Shown here: positions 1-6,410 of the stretch, piece by piece | Layout: each line of letters starts with the position of its first letter | Numbering within the stretch: the first letter of the stretch is position 1 | NCBI GenBank assembly: GCA_943324165.2 | Contig: CALPKO020000049.1 | Span: 1-7,852 of the forward strand | Reading direction: 5' to 3' | Length of the DNA stretch: 7,852 nt | From: Bdellovibrio sp. ZAP7 | GTDB lineage: Bacteria; Bacteroidota; Bacteroidia; Flavobacteriales; Flavobacteriaceae | Notes under the pieces: model-generated | The model's database searches: none | Seen by the model: the letters and a program-made list of their open reading frames with translations, nothing else | Told to the model about the DNA's origin: nothing | Program-made: the position numbers and the translations under genes

Positions 1-1803
1 AGCAAAAGAGCTGATTATTGCGATTCCGATTTTCCAATCGTAGCCCAAAGGTTTGATGACAGGTTCAATGGCCTTACCCATAATTCCGATATAGGAATTT
101 TCTAGTTTATATGATGCGATTTTGGTGTTCAATTCCGTTTCTGAAATAGGAATTTTTGTTTGTTTGGTAACAATTGCTGTTGCGTTATCGAAATTTTTAC
201 TTGGCCCGTAAGAAGCTAAAAACCATAAAATAATTGAAATAGCAAGGATTATTTTTCCGGCACCAAACACAAATGCTTTGGTTTTTTCGATAACGTTTAA
301 ACCCACATTTTTGAATAATGGCAACTTATAATTGGGCATTTCAACTACAAAAAATGTTTTCCCTTTGATTTTTAAAATTTTATTCAAAATCCAAGCAGAT
401 AGAATTGCAGTTCCAAAACCTATCAAATACAGCATCATCAGTGCCAAACCTTGCGTGCTTAAAACACCAAACAGTCTTGTTTTCGGAATTACCAAAGAAA
501 TAATGATGGAATAAACCGGTAATCTTGCCGAACAAGTTGTAAAAGGTGTTACCAAAATTGTAATCAATCTTTCTTTCCAGTTTTCGATGTTGCGTGTTGC
601 CATAATTGCTGGAATGGCGCAGGCCGTGCCCGAAATTAAAGGGACTACACTTTTACCAGAAAGCCCGAACCTTCGCATTATTTTGTCCATCAAAAACACA
701 ACCCGACTCATATAGCCACTTTCTTCTAAAATGGAAATGAACATAAAAAGAAAAGCGATTTGTGGAATAAAAATCACAATTCCACCGATTCCAGGAATTA
801 TTCCTTGCGAAATAAGATTGGTGAGGACGCCTTGCGGCAAATTATTATTAGCAAAAGTGCTCAGGTTTGCAAATGATTCGTCGATGAAATCCATCGGATA
901 ACTTGACCAATCAAAAATAGATTCGAAAATCAAAAGTAGAATGGCAACAAAAATAAAATAGCCCCAAAATTTGTGTGTTAAAACGCGGTCTAATTTACTT
1001 CTGAAGTCTGTTGCATTTTCAGTGTTAATTATTCTTCCAATTTTTAAAACATCATTAATAAATTGGTATCTTTTGATGGTTTCCTTTTGTTGTAATCTTT
1101 TTAAATCGGAGTTTGATTTGGCGAAATTTTTAGTCTCAACAACATTTTTATTGAGGTTTGAAAAATTTACATCTTGCGTAATTACCAGCCATAATTTATA
1201 TAAAGATTGATTTGGAAAAGCCCTTCTTAATCCTTCAAAATAGGCGTTATCAATACTTGAAGCATTCAAACACGGCGCTGTGGAAAGTGATTTATAATTA
1301 ACAATCAGGTTTTTTAAATTGTCAATTCCGATTTTTTTTCTAGAACTAACGAGCGCAATTTTTGTATTTAGCTGTTCTTCTAAATAGTTAATATCCAGTG
1401 TGATTCCTTTTAATTCCATTCGGTCAATCATGTTAATGACCAAAATTGTTGGAATTTCTAAATCTTTAATTTGGGTGAAAAGCAGTAAATTTCTTTTTAA
1501 ATTTTCGATATCGGTGACCAAAATAGCAACATCGGGATAATCTTTATCGTTTTTGTTCAGCAATAATTCGATTACAACATTTTCATCTAAAGAACTTGCA
1601 TTTAAGCTGTATGTGCCAGGCAAGTCAAGGATTTCTGCCTTAAAACCATTTTGCAGGTTACAAACACCATGTTTTTTTTCGACAGTAATACCGGGATAAT
1701 TGCCCACTTGTTGATTTAAACCCGTTAACTGATTAAAGACCGAGGTTTTTCCAGTGTTTGGATTACCAATTAATGCTACTTTTATATTTTGATTTTGATG
1801 CAT
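1..1803 (-). CDS. feoB: Ferrous iron transport protein B, partial (C-terminus beyond left edge)
   Basis: This is the inner-membrane Fe(II) permease with an N-terminal G-protein domain. I translated the minus strand from the ATG at 1803-1801; the frame stays open for 601 codons to the window edge. GTPase motifs are visible: G1 GNPNTGKT (residues 13-20), a G2 region around YPGITVE (36-42), G3 DLPG (60-63), G4 NMID (124-127) and a G5-like SSR (153-155). A linker of about 100 residues leads into the membrane domain, which holds the FeoB hallmarks GYMSRVVFLMD, SGTACAIPAIMATR (Cys395) and TTCSARLPVYS (Cys424). The last residues visible, IAIISSFA, match the point where family members usually continue with a conserved A-R-E stretch and further membrane helices, so roughly 100 residues are missing. 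It starts 6 bases after the feoA stop, so the two are almost certainly co-transcribed. No feoC is visible. The assignment is firm; only the C-terminus is unseen. Confidence 0.97.
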   Translation of the reverse strand, partial: MHQNQNIKVALIGNPNTGKTSVFNQLTGLNQQVGNYPGITVEKKHGVCNLQNGFKAEILDLPGTYSLNASSLDENVVIELLLNKNDKDYPDVAILVTDIENLKRNLLLFTQIKDLEIPTILVINMIDRMELKGITLDINYLEEQLNTKIALVSSRKKIGIDNLKNLIVNYKSLSTAPCLNASSIDNAYFEGLRRAFPNQSLYKLWLVITQDVNFSNLNKNVVETKNFAKSNSDLKRLQQKETIKRYQFINDVLKIGRIINTENATDFRSKLDRVLTHKFWGYFIFVAILLLIFESIFDWSSYPMDFIDESFANLSTFANNNLPQGVLTNLISQGIIPGIGGIVIFIPQIAFLFMFISILEESGYMSRVVFLMDKIMRRFGLSGKSVVPLISGTACAIPAIMATRNIENWKERLITILVTPFTTCSARLPVYSIIISLVIPKTRLFGVLSTQGLALMMLYLIGFGTAILSAWILNKILKIKGKTFFVVEMPNYKLPLFKNVGLNVIEKTKAFVFGAGKIILAISIILWFLASYGPSKNFDNATAIVTKQTKIPISETELNTKIASYKLENSYIGIMGKAIEPVIKPLGYDWKIGIAIISSFA

Positions 1804-1809
1804 TTAGAA

Positions 1810-2043
1810 TTATTCAGAACAAATTTCGACTTGAATTTTGCAAGCAGTTTCTAACCTAATGGCAAGGAAACTGTCGTTAATATTCAAAAAAAGTGGATCT
1901 CCGAAAGGTGCAATTTGAAGTATTTCAACAGTATTTCCTGGCAAACAACCCATTTCGATTAGTTTTAGAGGAATTTCGTCAATATCAAAATCTTTGATAA
2001 TGGCTTTTTGACCAATTTTAAGTTGAACGACTGAAGTTTGCAA
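1810..2043 (-). CDS. feoA: Ferrous iron transport protein A (FeoA), apparent TTG start
   Basis: This is a small cytoplasmic SH3-like protein of 77 residues, a normal FeoA length, thought to bind FeoB and support its Fe(II) transport. The family signature is clear: IPLKLIEMGCLPGNTVEI (residues 24-41) followed by IAPFGDPLFLNI (44-55), then the closing strand LAIRLETA and IQVEI. The stop is TAA at 1812-1810, with feoB starting 6 bases later. The start codon is odd. The codon at 2043-2041 reads TTG, an in-frame TAA lies just two codons upstream (2049-2047), and the first in-frame ATG is Met31 inside the signature. TTG is therefore the only start that keeps the whole domain. A TACTTTTG -7 promoter motif lies about 26 bases upstream, giving a short leader of about 20 bases. 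No strong Shine-Dalgarno sequence is seen, which is common in this phylum. Confidence 0.95.
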   Translation of the reverse strand: MQTSVVQLKIGQKAIIKDFDIDEIPLKLIEMGCLPGNTVEILQIAPFGDPLFLNINDSFLAIRLETACKIQVEICSE

Positions 2044-2069
2044 ATCTTATTTAGATTGAATTAAGATTA

Positions 2070-2077
2070 CAAAAGTA
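2070..2077 (-). promoter_or_regulatory. Candidate feoAB promoter (-7 motif TACTTTTG)
   Basis: Read on the minus strand, this site is TACTTTTG, an exact match to the Bacteroidota -7 consensus TAnnTTTG. Transcription would begin near 2064, about 20 bases before the TTG start of feoA. No TTG (-33 element) is found at the usual 17-23 base spacing, so the site is only half supported. I saw no clear Fur-type or other operator palindrome overlapping it. Confidence 0.45.
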
Positions 2078-2147
2078 AGATTTAAATATGAAAGGAAAGG
2101 GTCTCGATTTGCAATTTTTTTCAATTATAACAAATTTTTTGAATTGT

Positions 2148-2819
2148 TTAATCATCTTCTTTTAGCAAAAAGTTGATGTCTGCTATCAAGCGTTGTGTTT
2201 CTTCTTTTTTTGTTCCGTCGTAAAATCCTCTAATTCGTTTTTTTGTGTCTACTAAAACCAAATTTTCGGTATGAACCATGTCGTATAACTCTGAAGCATT
2301 TCCTGTTTTTACGACCAAATACGATTTTCTAGCTACATAATAAATTTCCTTTTTATCTCCGGTAACTAGATTCCATTTTTTATCAATTACTCCTCTTTCT
2401 AAAGCATATTTTTTCAAAACAGGCACGCTGTCTTGCTCTGGCAAAACCGAATGCGAAAGCAACATTACTTTGGAATTGTTCAAGAACGCATTTTGAACAT
2501 CGACCAAATTGTTGGTCATAATCGGGCAAATGGTCTGGCAAGTGGTAAAGAAAAAATCGGCAACATATATTTTTCCGTCGTAGTCATTTTGAGTAACCGT
2601 TTTTCCATTTTGATTGGTAAAAGAAAAATTGGCAATGGTGTGGTACTTACTAACAAACTGAACTGAATCATCCACCATTTCTGGATTAACATCTGATGGA
2701 TTCATTACAGGAAGTCTTTTCTTTGGATTTAAAAAACGATAGGAGAGCGTTAAAAATAAAATTGAAAAAATTAATAAAGTGAAAATAAAGACTTTATATT
2801 TTTTTAAAAATTGTAACAT
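2148..2819 (-). CDS. SCO1/SenC family copper chaperone, membrane-anchored
   Basis: This 223-residue protein has the thioredoxin-like SCO fold, which in characterised members binds copper and delivers it to, or reduces, the CuA site of cytochrome c oxidase subunit II. The N-terminus is a short basic stretch, then one hydrophobic segment (about residues 10-29), so the soluble domain should sit outside the inner membrane. The metal ligands expected of the family are all present: Cys94 and Cys98 in the CxxxC motif TTCQTICP, and His183 in DMVHTENLVLVD. The strand YVADFFFTTC and the LLSHSVLPEQDS region also fit SCO proteins. The start is the ATG at 2819-2817 and the stop the TAA at 2150-2148. It lies upstream of feoA on the same strand with a gap of about 100 bases, so it may be read together with feoAB or separately. 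A role in oxidase assembly is inferred from the family; no oxidase genes are visible here. Confidence 0.93.
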   Translation of the reverse strand: MLQFLKKYKVFIFTLLIFSILFLTLSYRFLNPKKRLPVMNPSDVNPEMVDDSVQFVSKYHTIANFSFTNQNGKTVTQNDYDGKIYVADFFFTTCQTICPIMTNNLVDVQNAFLNNSKVMLLSHSVLPEQDSVPVLKKYALERGVIDKKWNLVTGDKKEIYYVARKSYLVVKTGNASELYDMVHTENLVLVDTKKRIRGFYDGTKKEETQRLIADINFLLKEDD

Positions 2820-2836
2820 TTGAAATAAAATTTGAA

Positions 2837-2844
2837 CAAATATA
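2837..2844 (-). promoter_or_regulatory. Candidate promoter for the SCO gene (-7 motif TATATTTG)
   Basis: Read on the minus strand this is TATATTTG, an exact TAnnTTTG match, 17 bases upstream of the SCO-family ATG. The leader would be only about 10-13 bases. No TTG element is present 17-23 bases further upstream, so the call rests on the -7 box and its position alone. Confidence 0.4.
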
Positions 2845-2874
2845 GGAATAAGTCAAAAAAAAATGGCCGAACGT

Positions 2875-2906
2875 TTGTTAATTTCAAAAAAATTAACTAC
2901 GTTTTG
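2875..2906 (+). promoter_or_regulatory. Candidate promoter for the first secreted propeller gene
   Basis: A TTG at 2875-2877 is followed after 20 bases by TACGTTTTG (2898-2906), which fits the Bacteroidota arrangement TTG-N17-23-TAnnTTTG except for one extra T before the final G. It lies about 26 bases before the ATG at 2933. A second, weaker -7-like box TACTTTTA lies at 2909-2916. The site shares the 113-base divergent spacer with the SCO gene promoter candidate. Confidence 0.4.
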
Positions 2907-2932
2907 ATTACTTTTACTCAAATTATGAAAAA

Positions 2933-5900
2933 ATGAAAAAATTAATACTTTTTGCAACTTTTATCAGTTTTTTTTCGAGTTATGCTCAATATAAACGACA
3001 TGCTCCATGGATGGCCGCAGACAGTTTGTCCAAAACAAAAGACTTAAGTATTTTTACTTTGACCAATAATTTCAATGAATACTGGAAAAATAAAGATTAT
3101 CAGAAAAAAGGAAGTGGTTATAAGCCATACAAACGTTGGGAATACCACTGGAAAAACAAAACGAATCCACAAGGTTTTTTAATAACTCCACAAGAAATGT
3201 GGGAAGCATTCAATAATAAAAAGAACCGCAAAACTTTTTCCACAAACGCAGTTCCGCCAAGTAATTGGGAGCCAATTGGTCCATTTACGCATACCAACAC
3301 AGGATCCTGGTCGTCTGGTCAAGGGCGGGTAAATGTAGTTTATGTTGATCCAACAAATTCTAATACACTTTATATCGGTTCGCCAGCAGGTGGAATATGG
3401 AAATCAGTAAATGGTGAAAACTGGATACCGTTGTCCGATAATTTACCTCAAATAGGAATTTCTGGTATTGCAATAGACCCAAATAATGCTAATGTGATTT
3501 ATATTTCTACTGGAGATACCGATGCGAACGATACTTATTCTGTTGGTGTTTTAAAATCTACCGATGGTGGACAAACATGGAATACTACAGGACTGACTTA
3601 TATTTCGAGTGGAAATTCTACAGGAGATATTGTAATGAATCCGAGTAATTCAAATATGCTTTGGGTAGCTACCTCTAATGGACTTTATCGAACTACTAAT
3701 GGCGGCACTACTTGGAGTGTAGCTAAACAAGGTGATTTTTCTCAAGGAAGGATAAGATTAAAGCCTGGCGATCCAACCACTGTGTATGCGTGTTCAGATT
3801 CTAAATTTTATAAATCAACCAATTCTGGGACAACTTTTACAAATGTTACGTCTGGCTTACCATCAAGTTCAAATCGTTTGATTTTAGATGTTACCGCTGC
3901 AAATTCGAATTATGTTTATGTTATGAGCGCAGGCACAGGCAATGGTTTTCAAGGCATTTATAAATCAATAAACGGCGGTTTGAATTTTACGAAAACTTCT
4001 GGCAATATCGATGTTTTTGATGGTTCAACACAAGCTTGGTATGATATGGCTTTTGCAGTTTCTCAAACCAACGCCGAAGAATTATATACTGGTTGCTTAA
4101 ATGTATGGAAATCTACCGATGGTGGAGTTTCGGCTTTTCAGCTAAACAATTGGAGTTCGCCAACAAGTTTATCTTACACCCATGCCGACATTCATTATTT
4201 AAGATTTTTTGGTGACAAACTTTATTGTGGCAGCGACGGTGGTGTTTATGTTTCTCAAGACAATGGAAATCAATTTACAGATTTAACTGCCTCTGCACAA
4301 ATAAGTCAGTTTTATAAAGTTGCAGTTTCAAAACAAACGGCTTCAAAAATGGTTGGAGGACTTCAAGACAATGGAGGACATGCCTACAGCGACAACCAAT
4401 GGAAAAATTATTATGGTGCAGACGGAATGGATACTGCAATTGACCCAACAAATAGTAACTTATTTTACGGATTCATTCAAAACGGCGGTTCATTATACAT
4501 CAGCAACAACGCAGGAAACTCAATCACTAGTGGAGTTGCATCGCCAGCTGGGGAAAATGGCAATTGGGTAACACCATTGCGCTCTAATTCTTTAGGTGAG
4601 ATTTACGCTGGATATTCGAATTTATTTAAAATTGAAAACGGAGCTTGGGTTCAACAAAATGTCGCCTCTTTTGGAAGTGGAAATATTGATTTAGTCACCA
4701 TTGATCCGAATTCTGATAATGTAATTTATGTTGTTAAAAATACTGAACTTTATAAAAGTACAGATAAAGGAATAAATTTCAATCTGGTTTATAATGCTTC
4801 TAGTGCAATTACTTCTGTAAATGTTCATTCCACTGATAGCAATATAATTTACATCACAACACAAGGAGTTTTGGGATTAGCGATGAAATCTACTAATGGT
4901 GGAAGTAATTTTACCAGCATTAATCAAGGAATTCCAAATATTGGTAAAAATGTAATTCTTCACCAAGGAAGAAATCCGAATAATCCAGTTTTTGTTGGAA
5001 CAAGTTTAGGGGTTTATTATCGAGATGATACAATGACAGAATTTGAACCTTTTGACACTAATTTACCTAATGTTTCCGTAACAGATTTGGAAGTAAACTT
5101 AGAAGATGAAAAAATAATTGCAGCAACTTATGGGCGTGGTATTTGGACTTCTTCAATTGTCGTTGCTACACCACTATTTGATATTAAAGCAACAGCAATT
5201 CCTAGTCCTATTGCGTACAATATCAGTTGTGATTCAGATCCAATAATCCCGCAAGTTGTTGTGAAAAACAACGGCACAAATTTGATTAACAATGTAGATT
5301 TTACCTATTCTATCAATAATATTAACTACACTTATACCTTTAACGAACAAATTGCTTCTGGAGCATTTGCGACTGTTAGTTTGCCGCAAGTCACTTTAAT
5401 TACAGGAGCTTACACCTTAATTATTACTGCAACTACAGCAAATGATGCTTTTAATGACAATAATGTCGCCAAAACCAATTTCTATATCAATGTTCCAGGA
5501 ACAGTAAATAGTATTAATACTTTTGAAAATGGTACTGACGAATTACTAGAATTTAATGACGGCGGAAATGGATCAGGACTTTGGACAAGAGGAGTTAGAA
5601 CTGGAAATTTGATTACATCGGGAACAAATAATGTGTACACAACTACTTTACAAAATAATTATCCAGATGTTACAAAAGCTTTTTTAGTATCAAAATGTTA
5701 TAATTTGACTCAACTTACAAATCCTGTTATTAGTTTTAAAATGGCTTTTGATTTAGAAATCAATTGGGATATTATTTATGTACAGTATTCTACAGATTTT
5801 GGGGCAAACTGGCAAGTTTTAGGAACTCAAGGCAGTAATTGGTACAACAGCGACAGAACGCCTCAAACTGCTGGAAATGATTGTAATAACTGCATTGGTG

Positions 5901-6316
5901 CACAATGGACCGGAACAGATGCAGCATTCAAAACCTATAGTTACGGATTGAATGATTTGAATAATTTTACAAATGTAATGTTTAGAATTGTATTTGTCTC
6001 AGACGATGCCGTCAATCAAGAAGGCGCAATCGTAGATGATTTTTTAATTAGTGGTACTTTATCAACCCAAAATTTTGAAATTGACAAAATTGTAATTGCA
6101 CCAAATCCTTCAAAAGGTATTTTTACAATTCATTCTGGCAATATCGACATAGACAAATTGGAGGTTTTTGAACTTACTGGTAAGATAATCAAAACAGAAA
6201 CGGATTTAGACCGTCAAGATTTTAAATTAGATTTAACGAATGTTGCATCAGGAATTTATTTTGTAAAATTAACTTCTAATCAACAAACGACAGTCAAAAG
6301 AATTATCAAAAACTAA
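2933..6316 (+). CDS. Large secreted Asp-box beta-propeller protein with T9SS sorting domain
   Basis: This complete 1127-residue protein is built for export through the Sec system and then the type IX secretion system. A signal peptide covers residues 1-18 (probable cut after SYA, no lipobox). Residues about 20-110 form a module containing YWKNKDYQ (from 50) and RWEYHW (68-73). From WEPIGP (112) to about GRGIW (734-738) runs a beta-propeller region with about ten Asp-box repeats of the form S-T-D/N-x-G-x-x-W/F, for example STDGGQTW at 209, plus GLQDNGG (476-482), typical of sortilin/VPS10-like and BNR proteins. A CARDB-like beta domain (about 750-855) and a MAM/jelly-roll-like domain (about 860-1042, with Cys984 and Cys987) follow, then the sorting domain (about 1050-1127). 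Asp-box propellers occur in glycosidases, binding proteins and peptidase accessories, and no catalytic residues can be assigned, so activity and ligand are unknown. The start ATG precedes the signal peptide directly. A paralogue follows 94 bases downstream. Confidence 0.93.
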   Translation: MKKLILFATFISFFSSYAQYKRHAPWMAADSLSKTKDLSIFTLTNNFNEYWKNKDYQKKGSGYKPYKRWEYHWKNKTNPQGFLITPQEMWEAFNNKKNRKTFSTNAVPPSNWEPIGPFTHTNTGSWSSGQGRVNVVYVDPTNSNTLYIGSPAGGIWKSVNGENWIPLSDNLPQIGISGIAIDPNNANVIYISTGDTDANDTYSVGVLKSTDGGQTWNTTGLTYISSGNSTGDIVMNPSNSNMLWVATSNGLYRTTNGGTTWSVAKQGDFSQGRIRLKPGDPTTVYACSDSKFYKSTNSGTTFTNVTSGLPSSSNRLILDVTAANSNYVYVMSAGTGNGFQGIYKSINGGLNFTKTSGNIDVFDGSTQAWYDMAFAVSQTNAEELYTGCLNVWKSTDGGVSAFQLNNWSSPTSLSYTHADIHYLRFFGDKLYCGSDGGVYVSQDNGNQFTDLTASAQISQFYKVAVSKQTASKMVGGLQDNGGHAYSDNQWKNYYGADGMDTAIDPTNSNLFYGFIQNGGSLYISNNAGNSITSGVASPAGENGNWVTPLRSNSLGEIYAGYSNLFKIENGAWVQQNVASFGSGNIDLVTIDPNSDNVIYVVKNTELYKSTDKGINFNLVYNASSAITSVNVHSTDSNIIYITTQGVLGLAMKSTNGGSNFTSINQGIPNIGKNVILHQGRNPNNPVFVGTSLGVYYRDDTMTEFEPFDTNLPNVSVTDLEVNLEDEKIIAATYGRGIWTSSIVVATPLFDIKATAIPSPIAYNISCDSDPIIPQVVVKNNGTNLINNVDFTYSINNINYTYTFNEQIASGAFATVSLPQVTLITGAYTLIITATTANDAFNDNNVAKTNFYINVPGTVNSINTFENGTDELLEFNDGGNGSGLWTRGVRTGNLITSGTNNVYTTTLQNNYPDVTKAFLVSKCYNLTQLTNPVISFKMAFDLEINWDIIYVQYSTDFGANWQVLGTQGSNWYNSDRTPQTAGNDCNNCIGAQWTGTDAAFKTYSYGLNDLNNFTNVMFRIVFVSDDAVNQEGAIVDDFLISGTLSTQNFEIDKIVIAPNPSKGIFTIHSGNIDIDKLEVFELTGKIIKTETDLDRQDFKLDLTNVASGIYFVKLTSNQQTTVKRIIKN
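3554..4126 (+). repeat. Internal 18-base direct repeat encoding an Asp-box core
   Basis: The 18 bases aaatctaccgatggtgga occur at 3554-3571 and again, identically, at 4109-4126, both in the same reading frame and encoding K-S-T-D-G-G of two Asp-box repeats. Other repeats in the protein encode the same core with different codons. The match reflects either strong conservation of the motif or recent copying between propeller blades. Confidence 0.6.
6071..6313 (+). other. T9SS type A C-terminal sorting domain (coding segment)
   Basis: The last 80 or so residues of the first propeller protein have the layout of the Por secretion tail family. There is an opening IAPNPSKGIF motif (residues about 1055-1064), then LEVFELTGKII, then LDLTNVASGIYFVKL and a basic end, VKRIIKN. 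In characterised systems such as Porphyromonas gingivalis and Flavobacterium johnsoniae, this domain directs passage through the outer membrane by the type IX system and is usually removed, with the protein attached to the surface or released. Confidence 0.92.
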
Positions 6317-6337
6317 GCTTTTGAAATTATCGAAAAC

Positions 6338-6349
6338 AATCAATTGATT
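6338..6349. repeat. Perfect 12-base palindrome between the paralogues
   Basis: AATCAATTGATT is a perfect palindrome 21 bases after the stop of the first propeller gene. It has no loop, is AT-rich and is not followed by a T-run on the plus strand, so it does not look like a classical intrinsic terminator. It could be a binding site for a dimeric regulator of the downstream paralogue or a chance occurrence in AT-rich DNA. Confidence 0.35.
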
Positions 6350-6387
6350 AACAAATGTTAAAAATAAAATTACTGAAATATTATTAA

Positions 6388-6395
6388 TATATTTG
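6388..6395 (+). promoter_or_regulatory. Candidate promoter of the second propeller gene (-7 motif TATATTTG)
   Basis: TATATTTG matches the Bacteroidota -7 consensus TAnnTTTG exactly and sits 15 bases before the ATG at 6411. The leader would be about 10 bases. No TTG lies at the expected 17-23 base distance upstream. If used, it would let the second paralogue be expressed independently of the first. Confidence 0.4.
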
Positions 6396-6410
6396 AAAAA
6401 AATTATAAAA

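Noticed and set aside
332..1210. Short plus-strand open frames of 60 and 79 codons (332-514 and 971-1210)
   Set aside because: They lie antisense to feoB, whose frame is continuous with conserved motifs throughout, and they show no recognisable domain.
2119..2146. Possible terminator stem between the SCO gene and feoA (CAATT...AATTG with T-runs)
   Set aside because: The stem is only about 5 AT base pairs with a loop of about 15 bases, too weak to call a terminator in AT-rich DNA.
2044..2147. Search for an iron-responsive (Fur-like) operator upstream of feoA
   Set aside because: No convincing palindrome of the expected type overlaps the candidate promoter; AT-rich half-matches were too weak to report.
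2433..2666. 77-codon plus-strand open frame
   Set aside because: It is antisense to the SCO-family gene, across its CxxxC region, with no domain or supported start.
3118..3300. 60-codon minus-strand open frame
   Set aside because: It is antisense to the conserved N-terminal module of the first propeller gene and is a shadow of that coding sequence.
4320..4571. 83-codon plus-strand open frame in another frame
   Set aside because: It lies wholly within the first propeller gene, whose own frame encodes the conserved GLQDNGG region here.
3554..5155. Repeated Asp-box coding segments considered as a CRISPR-like or mobile repeat array
   Set aside because: The repeats are unevenly spaced, vary in codon choice, stay in frame and encode a known protein motif, so they are protein repeats.
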